Notes: a model not told the origin generated them from the letters alone. DNA of 46,640 nt from Rhizobium sp. (GCA_003527225.1 DPXQ01000175.1:1-46640), one strand, 5' to 3'; positions 25,464-34,615 are shown, counted from the stretch's first letter. Translations and numbers: made by a program.

Positions 25464-26399
25464 ATGATTCAACGTATCCTCGTCACCCCCCGCTCCCTGA
25501 CCGCCGAGCCGCATCCCGAAGTGGAGCGGCTGCGGCAGGAAGGTTTTGAGATTGTGTATTCCTCCGCAGGCGCGATGCCAACGGAGGACGAGTTGTTGCG
25601 TCTGGTGCCGGACTGCGTCGGTTGGCTCGCCGGCGTAGAACCTATCACGCCCCGCATTGTTGAAGCAGCAGGGCAATTGAAGGTCATCAGCCGCAATGGG
25701 GTCGGCGTAGACAATCTTCCTGTCGATATGCTGAGACAGCGTGGGGTCGAAATACGTATTGCGGAGGGGGCTAATGCTCTAGGCGTCGCAGAACTGACAA
25801 TCGGACTCATGTTCAGCGCGCTGAGGTCGATCCCTCGCGTCGACGCCGGGATCAAGACCGGCGGCTGGCCTCGTCTGCGTGGAGCCGAGATTCGGGGACG
25901 CAAGGTCGGCGTCATCGGTTGCGGCGCGATAGGGCGGGAGGTGGCGCGAATAGTGATTGCTCTCGGCGCGGATGTGATAGCCTTCGATCCGGCACGCCCT
26001 AACCTAGACCTGCCGTCGTACGCATTTCGGTACGCCGAGATCGACGAGATTGTCCGCGTCTGCGACATTGTCACCTTGCACTGCCCCTTGCCACGTGACG
26101 GATCGATCCTGATCGACCGCGCGCGGATCAATGGGGCGCGACCAGGCCAAATCCTGATCAACACCGCGCGCGCCCGTCTGGTGGACGAGGACGCGTTGAT
26201 CGAAGCTCTGGATCTTGGGCACGTGACAGCCTATGCGACCGATGTATTCGACCAGGAGCCGCCGACATCACTTGCCCTGGCCGCCCATCCGCGGGTCATT
26301 GCAACAAGCCATATCGGCGGCTTCACCGCCGAAAGCGTAGACCGCGCCACGCGAATTGCAGCCCTTAATCTCCTATCAGCGCTAAGGCCGGTGCATTGA
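25464..26399 (+). CDS. D-isomer specific 2-hydroxyacid dehydrogenase (PGDH-like)
   Basis: A 311-residue NAD-dependent dehydrogenase. Nucleotide site GCGAIGREVA begins at G152; catalytic residues of the family are R236 in NTARARLVDEDAL, E265 in DVFDQEPP and H283 in TSHIGGFT. ISRNGVGVDNLP is the conserved substrate-domain loop. Length and lack of an ACT domain match catabolic phosphoglycerate-dehydrogenase-like enzymes. It lies 3 bases downstream of the AroE-like gene. Its substrate in this pathway, presumably a sugar acid or hydroxyacid phosphate, is not known. Confidence 0.88.
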   Translation: MIQRILVTPRSLTAEPHPEVERLRQEGFEIVYSSAGAMPTEDELLRLVPDCVGWLAGVEPITPRIVEAAGQLKVISRNGVGVDNLPVDMLRQRGVEIRIAEGANALGVAELTIGLMFSALRSIPRVDAGIKTGGWPRLRGAEIRGRKVGVIGCGAIGREVARIVIALGADVIAFDPARPNLDLPSYAFRYAEIDEIVRVCDIVTLHCPLPRDGSILIDRARINGARPGQILINTARARLVDEDALIEALDLGHVTAYATDVFDQEPPTSLALAAHPRVIATSHIGGFTAESVDRATRIAALNLLSALRPVH

Positions 26400-27262
26400 T
26401 GGCCGGCCCACTTGCGACGCATCCTCTTAATCGAGCTCTCTCAGAAGTACTCAGTAATCCGCCGACGACGGACCTTGCGATCTACTGGCTGGGCCAAGCC
26501 GGCTTTGTCATTGACCTCGCTGGCCGGCGGGTTGTCATCGACCCCTATCTCTCCGACAGTCTCGCCGAAAAATATCGAGGTACGGCAAGGCCGCATCTGC
26601 GGATGATGCCGGCGCCGGTCGCGCCCGACAGTATTTCGGCCGTAGACGCCGTTTTATGCACACATGCACATACGGATCACATGGATCCGGGTACGCTAAA
26701 GCCACTTCTTGCGTCCAATCCACAGTCAAAGCTCGTGGTCCCGCACGCCGTGGTTACACAAGCGGCAGACCGCTCCGGGCGCTCGACGAACGCCATTATC
26801 GGAACTAATGCCGGCGAAAGCCTCGAAGTCGTGTCGGGACTTAAAATCAATCCGACGCGTGCGGCCCATGAGACTCTCGATACCGATTTACAAGGGAATC
26901 ACCTATATCTGGGCTATGTTCTGTATGCGGGTAACACTGCGATCTGGCATTCGGGTGACTGTGTTCCCTTTCCCGGCCTCATCGCAGAAGCGGCATCATT
27001 TTCCCCCGACATTGCAATGCTGCCAGTCAATGGCCGCCAACCGGAACTCTCCGAAAACGGAGTGCCTGGCAATTTCTCGCTGGAGGAAGCGGTGACGCTC
27101 GCCCGGCAGATCGGCGCTCGAAGCATGATAGCGCACCATTACGGGCTCTTTGATTTCAACACGGAGGACCCGCAGACCATAGACGCCAAAGCTGCGTCTT
27201 GCAGTGACATTCAACTCGTCAGAGCCTCGACGGGCGTAGCCTATTGCGCGGCGCTTCCGTGA
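26399..27262 (+). CDS. UlaG-like metallo-beta-lactamase-fold hydrolase
   Basis: A 287-residue MBL-fold protein. The zinc motif HxHxDH is seen in CTHAHTDHMDPGT, with VIDPYLSDS before it and IWHSGDC and AHHYGLFD supplying later ligands. This arrangement resembles UlaG, the L-ascorbate-6-phosphate lactonase, and related phospholactonases. The ATG at 26399 overlaps the previous stop (TGATG); a TTG at 26396 is possible. In the operon it could hydrolyse a phosphorylated sugar lactone before dehydration to a KDPG-like compound; this is inference. Confidence 0.82.
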   Translation: MAGPLATHPLNRALSEVLSNPPTTDLAIYWLGQAGFVIDLAGRRVVIDPYLSDSLAEKYRGTARPHLRMMPAPVAPDSISAVDAVLCTHAHTDHMDPGTLKPLLASNPQSKLVVPHAVVTQAADRSGRSTNAIIGTNAGESLEVVSGLKINPTRAAHETLDTDLQGNHLYLGYVLYAGNTAIWHSGDCVPFPGLIAEAASFSPDIAMLPVNGRQPELSENGVPGNFSLEEAVTLARQIGARSMIAHHYGLFDFNTEDPQTIDAKAASCSDIQLVRASTGVAYCAALP

Positions 27263-27343
27263 AGAAGCCGCTTGCTATAGAGAGTAGATCGAGCTGATCG
27301 CATGTCGCGATGCGATGTGAGACTCGGGCAAGAAGGCAAGGAC

Positions 27344-28222
27344 ATGGATACGGATCTCCGCGGAAACTCGGGCGGCAACATCATCGAGATCATTCGTACG
27401 ATGCGGCCCGAACTGCGCAAGTCAGACCGTAAGGTGGCGGACGTAGTCCTTGGCGACCCCCGCAGGATCATGAACGCGACCGTCGGCGAGACGGCGGCAC
27501 TGGCGGAGGTGAGCCAGCCAACGGTGCTGCGCTTTGCAATGGCGATCGGCTGCAGCGGCTTTCAGGACTTTAAGATCCGGCTTGCGCAAAGCCTCGCCTT
27601 CGGCACGCCAGCCACTCACTCCGTCTTGCTTGATACCGACGAACCCGAGATCGTGGCGGAGAAGATCTTTGACTACACGATGACAAGCCTCGACTGGGCG
27701 CGTTCACGCCTCGATAAGGCGGCGCTGCGGAAAGCGATCGATGTTCTCGCTGATGCGAGGTCTATCATCTTTTTTGGGTTCGGCGCTTCCGGGATTGTTG
27801 CCCGCGATGCACAGCAGAAGTTTCCTCTGTTCGGGGTACCCTGTGTCGCAGAACTCGACAGCCACCAGCAGCTGATGGTGGCATCCATGATGAAGCCGGG
27901 CGATGTGGCTTTCGTGATCTCCAACACAGGAACGACTCGATCCATCATAGAAATTGCCCGGATCGCCCGTGAAAACGACGCTGTCGTGATAGGTCTCACC
28001 GGCTCCGACTCGCCGCTTGTCAGCTACTGCGATGTGACATTGATAGTGGAGACGTTAGAGAACACAAACATGTACACGCCAACGATCTCGCGCATCGCAG
28101 CGCTTGTGGTAATCGATATTCTCTCTACCAGCGTTGCAATGCGCCGCCCAGCCAACGACCAGGCCCGCATCCACCAGATGAAACGGCAGCTGAGTGACAT
28201 GCGGCGCATGCAGCCACTTTAA
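27344..28222 (+). CDS. RpiR-family regulator, HexR-like
   Basis: A 292-residue regulator. The N-terminal HTH_6 domain (about 8-85) reads RKSDRKVADVVLGDPRRIMN, then SQPTVLRFAMAIGCSGFQDF; the C-terminal SIS domain binds phosphosugars and shows IIFFGFGASGIVA and VISNTGTTRSIIEIA. The ATG at 27344 follows AAGGCAAGG; an earlier ATG at 27302 is less supported. It closes the cluster C operon, which also codes for KDPG aldolase. Together with two HexR-like sites in the B/C promoter this argues that it represses both operons and is released by a KDPG-like phosphate. No HexR-like site was seen right before the gene itself. Confidence 0.9.
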   Translation: MDTDLRGNSGGNIIEIIRTMRPELRKSDRKVADVVLGDPRRIMNATVGETAALAEVSQPTVLRFAMAIGCSGFQDFKIRLAQSLAFGTPATHSVLLDTDEPEIVAEKIFDYTMTSLDWARSRLDKAALRKAIDVLADARSIIFFGFGASGIVARDAQQKFPLFGVPCVAELDSHQQLMVASMMKPGDVAFVISNTGTTRSIIEIARIARENDAVVIGLTGSDSPLVSYCDVTLIVETLENTNMYTPTISRIAALVVIDILSTSVAMRRPANDQARIHQMKRQLSDMRRMQPL

Positions 28223-28485
28223 GCGGTCCACTTCATCGTGCTCGTACCAACAACGATCAACAATTCGTTTAGCTAACAAAACCAAGTTAGGGAATTGAGC
28301 TGATCCGCCGCTGCGGATGCTGGGACATTATCGCCTTGAAGGGATCAGAACCGTCGACCCGCGAGTTAGCTCGCTGAGCAGTTCAAAACCATATCGCTTC
28401 ATGCGAGCGGAGCGTGGGCTGTAGCGTAACGTTGAAATTATGGAACTCTTATCTTTCAGGAATTCGCTCCACTTACCTAGACAGA

Positions 28486-29265
28486 TCAAGCCGGATGCTG
28501 CTGGACACTCAGTCCGCCATCGATGGTCAGGCAGGTGGCGTTCATAAATGGGCATTCGTCTGAAATCATGAAGACCGCCGCCATGGCGATTTCCTCCGGT
28601 GAGGCGATCCGACCGCCAGGATGCAGCTTCATCGTCTGCGCTTTGGCGGCCTCCGGATCTGGGAAAGAATTCCAGTAATCTATCACCTTCCGTGTGGCGA
28701 CGTAGCCAGGCGCCAAGGCGTTTACCCGTATATTGGCAGCAGCGTATTCCAAGCCAAGCGATTTCGTCATGCCGAGCAGCGCATGTTTCGCAAGCGGATA
28801 GGGAAAGGTATGCGGGATCACGGTGAAGGCGTGGGTCGAGGCGATGTTGAGAATGACGCCCCCATTGCCAGCCAGCATGCCTTTCAGCACAGCGCGGCTG
28901 CAATTCCACGCGCCCTTGAGGTTGATGTCGAAGCAGCGCGCCCAGGCGTCATCGGTGAGCTCGAGCGGTTCGGCAAAAACATTGACGCCGGCATTGTTGA
29001 CCAGCGCGTTGATTTCGCCGATCGTCTCTTGCGCATGTGCGATCGCAGCTTCGATCGAAGCGGCATTGGTGATGTCGGCGGCAGCATAGCAGAATCTTGC
29101 CCCTTGAGCCCTAAGTTCTGCAGCGTCTTTCGCCATCTCATGCCCGTCGCGATCAATCAGCAGCAAGGCAGCGCCTTCCCGGGCAAATGCCTCGGCCATC
29201 GCAAGCCCGATGCCCTGGGCCGCCCCGGTGATCATGATCCGCTTTCCGTCGAGCCGGTTGGCCAT
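28486..29265 (-). CDS. SDR, probable sugar 1-dehydrogenase of the ara/gal operon
   Basis: A 259-residue SDR with TGAAQGIG, NNAGVNVFAE, the catalytic Ser in NIASTHAFTV, a YPLAK Tyr/Lys pair in HTFPYPLAKHALLG, and a C-terminal TIDGGLSVQQ. I chose the second ATG (29265) because GAGGAGG is 8 bases before it and only 2 bases before the first. It follows the mutarotase gene with overlap of its upstream region and ends the araFGH operon. In oxidative galactose/arabinose pathways an SDR makes the aldonolactone, which DgoD's substrate derives from; this role is inferred. Confidence 0.88.
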   Translation of the reverse strand: MANRLDGKRIMITGAAQGIGLAMAEAFAREGAALLLIDRDGHEMAKDAAELRAQGARFCYAAADITNAASIEAAIAHAQETIGEINALVNNAGVNVFAEPLELTDDAWARCFDINLKGAWNCSRAVLKGMLAGNGGVILNIASTHAFTVIPHTFPYPLAKHALLGMTKSLGLEYAAANIRVNALAPGYVATRKVIDYWNSFPDPEAAKAQTMKLHPGGRIASPEEIAMAAVFMISDECPFMNATCLTIDGGLSVQQHPA

Positions 29266-29267
29266 GG

Positions 29268-30131
29268 TCATGTCCTCCTCAGGCGAATAGTTATTTCACT
29301 ACGGATCGATTCCCCGGCGGCCAGCCGCTTCAACCCCGCATAGCCCGACATATGATGGGCGTTCGGAAGATGGGTCATTGGTTCGAAGCAGAAGAAGTCG
29401 GTGCGATCAAGCGGCATGTAGAGCATGTAGATATCATGCATCGGCGCGGCGTCGATCTCGGCCACGAGCCGGCGCTCCGGCCATGTGATTGAGGCGCGCC
29501 CGTCCCAGCCGGTAAAGGCGTTGTTGACGAAGCGGTCCGGCAACAGGCTCGGGACTGCAAAATCAAGATCCGCAGTCAGTGGCCCGCTCTCGCCCGGCAA
29601 ATGCCCGTCGCGTTCGCTCCATGCGATGCGTGCCGGTGCGGCAAGACGCATCTGCGCCGTCCGAGCAAAGAAGGGATGCTGCCCAAGCCCATAGAGCAGC
29701 GGCTCGTTGCCTTCATGGCGGACCGATAGGTGAAGCGTTAGACTGTTATCGCCAAGCGAGACTGTCTGCCAGGCACTGTAGTCGTAAGGGGAAATGGCAT
29801 TGGGCCGATGTCTGAGCGACAGCGTCACCGAGGTGCGATCGACCTTGTCGATATCCCATGGCTCAAGCCAGCCGTCGCCATGCAGATAGAGCGGGTCGGC
29901 ACTATTGGGCAGGAAACGATAGTCTGTGCCTTCAAGCGCAAAACTGTTGTTCTCTAGCCGGTTGCCGAAGGGCACCAGAGGAAAGCTTGCGAAACGCCCT
30001 TCCGGGCCGCCGCCGGGGACCAGGAACGCTTCGCCGTCGAAACGGGCATCGGTCAAGGCAGCGCCTTGCCGGGCAACCCGCACTTGAACCGCGCCATCCG
30101 ACAGCAGAAGCGTTTCAGGATCCGATGTCAT
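29268..30131 (-). CDS. Aldose 1-epimerase (galactose mutarotase family)
   Basis: A 287-residue beta-sandwich protein of the GalM/aldose epimerase superfamily. Key positions: FPLVPFGNRLENNSF near residue 50, LHGDGW with a catalytic-type histidine, GLGQHPFF with the second histidine, and FEPMTHLPNAHH with the glutamate. It equilibrates anomers of the imported aldose, supplying the form used by the dehydrogenase. The ATG overlaps the permease stop (ATGA), and the stop is next to the SDR start. Confidence 0.88.
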   Translation of the reverse strand: MTSDPETLLLSDGAVQVRVARQGAALTDARFDGEAFLVPGGGPEGRFASFPLVPFGNRLENNSFALEGTDYRFLPNSADPLYLHGDGWLEPWDIDKVDRTSVTLSLRHRPNAISPYDYSAWQTVSLGDNSLTLHLSVRHEGNEPLLYGLGQHPFFARTAQMRLAAPARIAWSERDGHLPGESGPLTADLDFAVPSLLPDRFVNNAFTGWDGRASITWPERRLVAEIDAAPMHDIYMLYMPLDRTDFFCFEPMTHLPNAHHMSGYAGLKRLAAGESIRSEITIRLRRT

Positions 30132-31078
30132 CGATGCCGTCCGGCAGCCGAGGAGCGCAGATTGTCGAGCAGGACGGCGATCAACAGGATCAGACCGCGC
30201 ACGACATATTGGTAGAAGGCCTGGATATTGAGGAGGTTCATGACATTTTCGGCAATGCCCATGATCATAACGCCGACGATCACACCGCTCATCGTCGCAC
30301 GGCCACCCGCTAGCGATACACCGCCGAGAACACAGGCCGAGATAACCGAGAGTTCGAGGCCGGTTGCGGCATTCGGCTGGCCCGACGTGATGCGCGAGGC
30401 AAGCAGGATGCCGGCAATGGCGCAGACCAGCCCCTGCAGCGCAAAGATCCAGATGCGCATGTTGACGACATTGACGCCCGCCAGCCGCGAGGCTTCGGGA
30501 TTGCCGCCAATGGCCAGCGTGTTCTTGCCGAAGACCGTGCGGTTGAGCACGAAGCCGAAGACGATGAAGAGCGCCGCCATGACCCAGATCGGGGTGGGCA
30601 CGCCGAGGAACCGCGACAGCGCCAGTTGGTAGAAATCCGGATTGTTGATGCCGACAGCACGGCCATCCGAGACGATCAGCGCGAAACCGCGCACGATCTG
30701 CATGGTGGCAAGCGTGGTGATGAGCGCGTTGATGTGAAAGCGGGCAATGACGACGCCGTTGATCAGGCCGACAAAGGCGCCGCTGGCAAGGGCTGCGATC
30801 AAGCCGAGCGTGATCGAGCCTGTGGCATTGGAGGCCATGACCGCGATCATGCCGGAAAAGGCGACGATCGAGCCGACCGACAGATCGAAATCGCGCGAGG
30901 CAAGGCAGAATATCATCGTGCAGGCCACAATTCCGATGGTGACGACAGATTGCAGCAAGCCGAGCATGTTGCGCTCGGTCATAAAATTAGGAACGGTCAG
31001 CGCCACGATGGCAAAGGCGACCACGAAGATCACCACCAGGCCCTGATCGCCGAGAAGAAGTTTCTTGAGAGACGGCAT
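30128..31078 (-). CDS. araH: L-arabinose-type ABC transporter permease
   Basis: A 316-residue CUT2 permease with about nine hydrophobic segments, SRDFDLSVGSIVAFSG as the conserved motif and CVLGGVSLAGGRATMSG in the loop. The ATG at 31078 begins MPSLKKLLLGDQG, 17 bases after the ATPase stop; an upstream in-frame start at 31198 would overlap that gene by far. The araH name rests on its position behind clear araF and araG homologues. It may carry D-galactose as well as L-arabinose. Confidence 0.88.
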   Translation of the reverse strand: MPSLKKLLLGDQGLVVIFVVAFAIVALTVPNFMTERNMLGLLQSVVTIGIVACTMIFCLASRDFDLSVGSIVAFSGMIAVMASNATGSITLGLIAALASGAFVGLINGVVIARFHINALITTLATMQIVRGFALIVSDGRAVGINNPDFYQLALSRFLGVPTPIWVMAALFIVFGFVLNRTVFGKNTLAIGGNPEASRLAGVNVVNMRIWIFALQGLVCAIAGILLASRITSGQPNAATGLELSVISACVLGGVSLAGGRATMSGVIVGVMIMGIAENVMNLLNIQAFYQYVVRGLILLIAVLLDNLRSSAAGRHR

Positions 31079-31095
31079 GGAAGTCGGTCCTGGAT

Positions 31096-32601
31096 CTAGA
31101 GTGTGGCAGCGGTGGCGCGGTCTGGCAGGGCGGCGGTGAGGATCAGACGTTCGTGGAAATCCGAACGCGCCACGTCGGCTGCCACCTGCCCCTGGCACAT
31201 CACCATGATCCGGTCGGAGATCCCCATCACTTCAGGCAATTCGCTGGAGATGACGATGATCGCCATGCCATCGGCTGCCAGGCCATAAAGGATTTCGTAG
31301 ATTTCCGCCTTGGCGCCGATATCGATGCCGCGTGTCGGCTCGTCAATGACAAGAACCTTCACGCCCTGCTCCGAGAGCCAGCGTCCGAGAATGACCTTCT
31401 GCTGGTTCCCGCCGGAGAGGTTTATGATGTCCTGGAGGCGCGACGGCGTGCGAACCCTGAGCCTTGCGATGAAATCATCGGCGACCGAGGCTTCCTTCTT
31501 CGGACTCAGGATGCCGAAGGGAGAGAAGTGCCGGCGCGAGGAAATCGTGATGTTTTCTTCAATCGACCGGCCTTGGACGATGCCGTCATGCTTGCGATCT
31601 TCCGGGCAAAGCACGATACCGGCCTTGATCGACGTGCCGGGGCTGTTGGCCGTGACAGTGATGCCATCGACCACGACCTTGCCGCCGTCACGCCTGTCAG
31701 CGCCAAACAGCAGCCGCGCCATTTCGCTGCGCCCGGCACCGATCAGACCAAAGAAGCCAAGGATTTCGCCCTGGCGCACCGAAAAGCTGATCGGCTGGCG
31801 CAGATTGGGGCCGCTCAGATCAGAGACCTCAAGGCGCATGGGTCCGAAATCACGGGGTCGCCAGCCCCAGATATTGCTGATCTCGCGACCAACCATCTCG
31901 GCGATGATCTGGTCACGGCTCGTGGTGGCGATCTCGGGATGGTGGGCGGCAAGCTTGCCATCGCGCAATACGGTGAGACTGTCGCAGAGCCTGAAAATCT
32001 CGTCGAGGCGGTGCGACACATAAAGGATGACCGTGCCCTTCGCCTTCAGTTTTTCGATCAGGGCAAACAGCACCTCGCTTTCACGCGAGGACAATGACGA
32101 GGTCGGCTCATCGAGCGCGATGACCCGTGCATCGAGAATGATAGCCTTGGCAATCTCGACCATCTGGCGCTCGCCGATCGACAGGGATGAAACCTTGGCA
32201 TCCGGATCGATATCGATGCCAATATCGCGGAGCTTCGCAGCCACGCTGTCGCTCAGGCTGCGTCGGTTGATGACACCGGCGGATGACGGAAAGCGACCGA
32301 GCCAGAGGTTTTCGGCAACCGTCAGTTCGGGGACGAGCTGCAGTTCCTGGTGGATGACGATCACACCCGAGGCGAAGGCATCGCGCACCGATTTATAGGT
32401 CTGCGCCACGCCATCGATGGAAATGGTGCCGGTATCGGCAGACTGGTCACCGGACAGAAGGCGGATCAGGGTCGACTTGCCCGCGCCGTTTTCGCCCATC
32501 AGGCCATGAACGGCGCCCTTTTCGACCGAGAAGGAAACGTTCGACAAGGCCTGGACGCCGGGATAGCCCTTGCTGATATCTTTGAATTCGAGAAAGGCCA
32601 T
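31096..32601 (-). CDS. araG: L-arabinose-type ABC transporter ATPase, double domain
   Basis: A 501-residue ATPase with two domains. Domain one: GENGAGKST Walker A near residue 38, LSIGERQMVEIAKAI signature and VIALDEPTSSL Walker B. Domain two: degenerate GLIGAGRSE, LSGGNQQKVILGRW and VLVIDEPTRGID. The ATG at 32601 follows GGAG with good spacing; an earlier start at 32700 would run into araF. AraG is assigned from the neighbouring araF homologue. Confidence 0.9.
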   Translation of the reverse strand: MAFLEFKDISKGYPGVQALSNVSFSVEKGAVHGLMGENGAGKSTLIRLLSGDQSADTGTISIDGVAQTYKSVRDAFASGVIVIHQELQLVPELTVAENLWLGRFPSSAGVINRRSLSDSVAAKLRDIGIDIDPDAKVSSLSIGERQMVEIAKAIILDARVIALDEPTSSLSSRESEVLFALIEKLKAKGTVILYVSHRLDEIFRLCDSLTVLRDGKLAAHHPEIATTSRDQIIAEMVGREISNIWGWRPRDFGPMRLEVSDLSGPNLRQPISFSVRQGEILGFFGLIGAGRSEMARLLFGADRRDGGKVVVDGITVTANSPGTSIKAGIVLCPEDRKHDGIVQGRSIEENITISSRRHFSPFGILSPKKEASVADDFIARLRVRTPSRLQDIINLSGGNQQKVILGRWLSEQGVKVLVIDEPTRGIDIGAKAEIYEILYGLAADGMAIIVISSELPEVMGISDRIMVMCQGQVAADVARSDFHERLILTAALPDRATAATL

Positions 32602-32618
32602 GAAAGCTCCGCAGAGTG

Positions 32619-32646
32619 GCCCGGCGCCGGTTGATCGCCGCCGGGC
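32619..32646 (-). repeat. Intercistronic hairpin between araF and araG
   Basis: Perfect 8-base arms GCCCGGCG (32619-32626) and CGCCGGGC (32639-32646) around a 12-base loop, 19 bases after the araF stop and just upstream of the araG ribosome binding site. No U-run follows. Likely mRNA stabiliser for the binding-protein message. Confidence 0.6.
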
Positions 32647-32665
32647 AGATGTTGCGAAAGGCAGA

Positions 32666-33649
32666 TTACTCGATCCCGACATCCTTGCGCACAGCTTCAT
32701 AGTCGCTGCGCATGGCGAGCGCGCCGGCGGTCAGCGTCAGCTTTTCCGGTTCCTTGCCATTGGCAACCCACTCATACATGTTCATCGCGGTCTCATAGCC
32801 GTGGCGCTTCGGCGAGATGATCACGGTGCCGAAGAACCCGGTCGGTGTCGGTTTCTTGAACTCGTTGATCGCCGATTCTGCACCGCCGATGCCAACGCCG
32901 ATGACGTTATCGGCGGAGATGCCGACCGATTCCGTTGCCCTGACAGCGCCGAGAACGGCTTCGTCATTGAGGCCGAAGGCGATCCAGTGCTTCACGTCGG
33001 CATGCTTGTTGAGCACGGTGGTGGCCGCATTCAGGGCAGCTTCCGTGTCGGTCTTGGCCTGCGGCGCATCATAGATGTTTTCTGCCGGGAATCCGGCGGC
33101 CTTGAGCGCAGCAATCGCGCCTTCAACGCGGTCGACGGCGGTTGGCAGCTGGTCGTAGGAGACGCGGATCGCGCCGACGTCCTTCATGTCCCAACCGCGC
33201 TTCTTGATTTCGTCGGCCAGCGCCTGGCCAACGGTCTCGCCGATCTTGGTCGCGGAAATGCCCATATGCACGACATCTTCGAGCGCATTGCCATCGGCGC
33301 CGACGAGGCGGTCATCGACGGTCATCAGCTTCAGGTCATTGGCTGCGGCCTTGGCAACAATGCCCGGGCCGAGCTTGACGTCAGGCGTGCAGACGATGAA
33401 GCCCTGCGCGCCCTGGGCAGCCAGATTGTCGATGGCCGACATGACCTTTTCGCCGTCCTCAGCGCCGATCTTGACGAGTGTAAAGCCCTTTTCCGTCGCA
33501 GCCTGATCAGCGAACTTCCATTCGTCCTGGAACCAGGGCTCCTCCGGCTGCTTGACGATGAAGCCGATCTTGATGTCGGCGGCATAGGTTGTGCCGGCCG
33601 CCGCAAACGCGACGACGCCAGCCAGAATGGCGGCTTTCCATGAACGCAT
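32666..33649 (-). CDS. araF: L-arabinose-binding periplasmic protein
   Basis: A 327-residue binding protein highly similar to E. coli AraF in recall: GFIVKQPEEPWFQDEWKFAD, GFIVCTPDVKLGPGIVAKA, SATKIGETVGQ, KKRGWDMKDVG, KHWIAFGLNDEAVLG and TGFFGTVIISPKRHGYE. The ATG at 33649 follows GGGAGAG and starts a signal peptide ending near TYA-AD. E. coli AraF binds L-arabinose and also D-galactose and D-fucose, which fits the galactonate dehydratase gene across the promoter. It is the first gene of the minus-strand cluster D operon. Confidence 0.93.
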   Translation of the reverse strand: MRSWKAAILAGVVAFAAAGTTYAADIKIGFIVKQPEEPWFQDEWKFADQAATEKGFTLVKIGAEDGEKVMSAIDNLAAQGAQGFIVCTPDVKLGPGIVAKAAANDLKLMTVDDRLVGADGNALEDVVHMGISATKIGETVGQALADEIKKRGWDMKDVGAIRVSYDQLPTAVDRVEGAIAALKAAGFPAENIYDAPQAKTDTEAALNAATTVLNKHADVKHWIAFGLNDEAVLGAVRATESVGISADNVIGVGIGGAESAINEFKKPTPTGFFGTVIISPKRHGYETAMNMYEWVANGKEPEKLTLTAGALAMRSDYEAVRKDVGIE

Positions 33650-33713
33650 GTGATCTCTCCCAAATCTCAAAAACTGAGCAACTGCCTCCCGACAGTGCCC
33701 AAGAATTCGGTCA

Positions 33714-33750
33714 AATCATCGTACCAGTCAATTGCCTTGGTATGATGATT
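33714..33750. promoter_or_regulatory. Long inverted repeat, likely GntR operator of cluster D
   Basis: Arms AATCATCGTACCA (33714-33726) and TGGTATGATGATT (33738-33750) are complementary at 12 of 13 positions and separated by 11 bases. The repeat lies midway between araF and the GntR gene. A possible plus-strand promoter TTGCCT-17-TAAAGA (33732-33760) runs through the right arm, and a minus-strand TTGACT lies in the spacer. Autoregulation and control of both directions are inferred. Confidence 0.65.
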
Positions 33751-33850
33751 GAGCTAAAGATTGCGAATTCGTGGTTTAGCATGTGGGTGCGATATCGTAA
33801 GCCCCTGCAAATTCGGATAAACGATGGGTTTTAGACGGCAGAGGGAGGCG

Positions 33851-34615
33851 ATGGTGACAAGCGTGGAGCAGCACAGCGAAGGGCAGGGACCGGTCACGGT
33901 TCGCCGACCGCGTGTCCGCCGCAGCATTACGGCGGCTATCGCGCAAGACATCTGCGCCGATCGTTATCCGCCCGGGTCGCAACTACCGCGGGAAAACGAT
34001 CTCTGCGAGATCTACGGCGTCAGCCGCACAGTCATCCGTGAATCGCTGAAGATCCTTGAGTCCAAAGGACTTTTGCATGGAAAACCGCGGGTCGGCACGA
34101 TCGTCTGTGACAAGGATGACTGGAACATCCTCGATGCCGACGTGCTCGAATGGATCGGTCCTTATATCAAGGATTTCGACCTGCTCGGCTGCATATTGGA
34201 AGCGAGACGGACGATCGAGCCAGTGGCCGCCGAACTCGCGGCGAGCCGGGCGACGACACAGCAAATCGCCGATCTGGAAAGCGCCTGGCGGCAGATGCGC
34301 GATTCAAGCGACGACCCGGAACGCTTCACCGAGGCCGATGTGCAGTTCCACGCCGTGTTGCTGCTCGCCAGCCACAACCAGGTTTTCCGGCGGCTGTCGA
34401 GTGCCATCCATGCCGCCCTTCGCTACGCCTTGCATGCCTCGAACGTCGCCGTCGAAAGCCGTGAAGACGCGGTGGTGATCCATGGCGAACTGGTCGAAGC
34501 CTTGCGGATGCGTGACGGCGAAAAGGCAAGGCATGCGTCCAACCGGATGCTTGATCTGGCCGTGCATGATCTGGCCGCCGCTGAACGGGTGATCGGCCGC
34601 AACAACAGCAGATAA
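33851..34615 (+). CDS. GntR-family (FadR subgroup) regulator of galactonate/arabinose genes
   Basis: A 254-residue regulator. Winged helix: GSQLPRENDLCEIYGVSRTV, IRESLKILESKGLLHGKPRV and GTIV. FCD ligand domain with metal-type residues in FTEADVQFHAVLLLASHN and IHGELVEALRMRDGEKARH. The ATG at 33851 has GGGAGG just upstream; a start at 33824 is weaker. It resembles DgoR-type regulators in pattern and is followed 39 bases later by dgoD. D-galactonate or its keto-deoxy product is a plausible effector, not shown by sequence. Confidence 0.9.
   Translation: MVTSVEQHSEGQGPVTVRRPRVRRSITAAIAQDICADRYPPGSQLPRENDLCEIYGVSRTVIRESLKILESKGLLHGKPRVGTIVCDKDDWNILDADVLEWIGPYIKDFDLLGCILEARRTIEPVAAELAASRATTQQIADLESAWRQMRDSSDDPERFTEADVQFHAVLLLASHNQVFRRLSSAIHAALRYALHASNVAVESREDAVVIHGELVEALRMRDGEKARHASNRMLDLAVHDLAAAERVIGRNNSR

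Noticed and set aside
28223..28485. Possible gene between the RpiR gene and the SDR at 28486
   Set aside because: Only a short minus-strand frame shared with a shadow of the SDR; no domain or ribosome binding site. A weak CTAAC/GTTAG repeat was seen but is too short to call.
32570..33643. Plus-strand 357-codon open frame opposite araF
   Set aside because: AraF on the minus strand is unambiguous; the opposite frame has shadow composition and no ribosome binding site.
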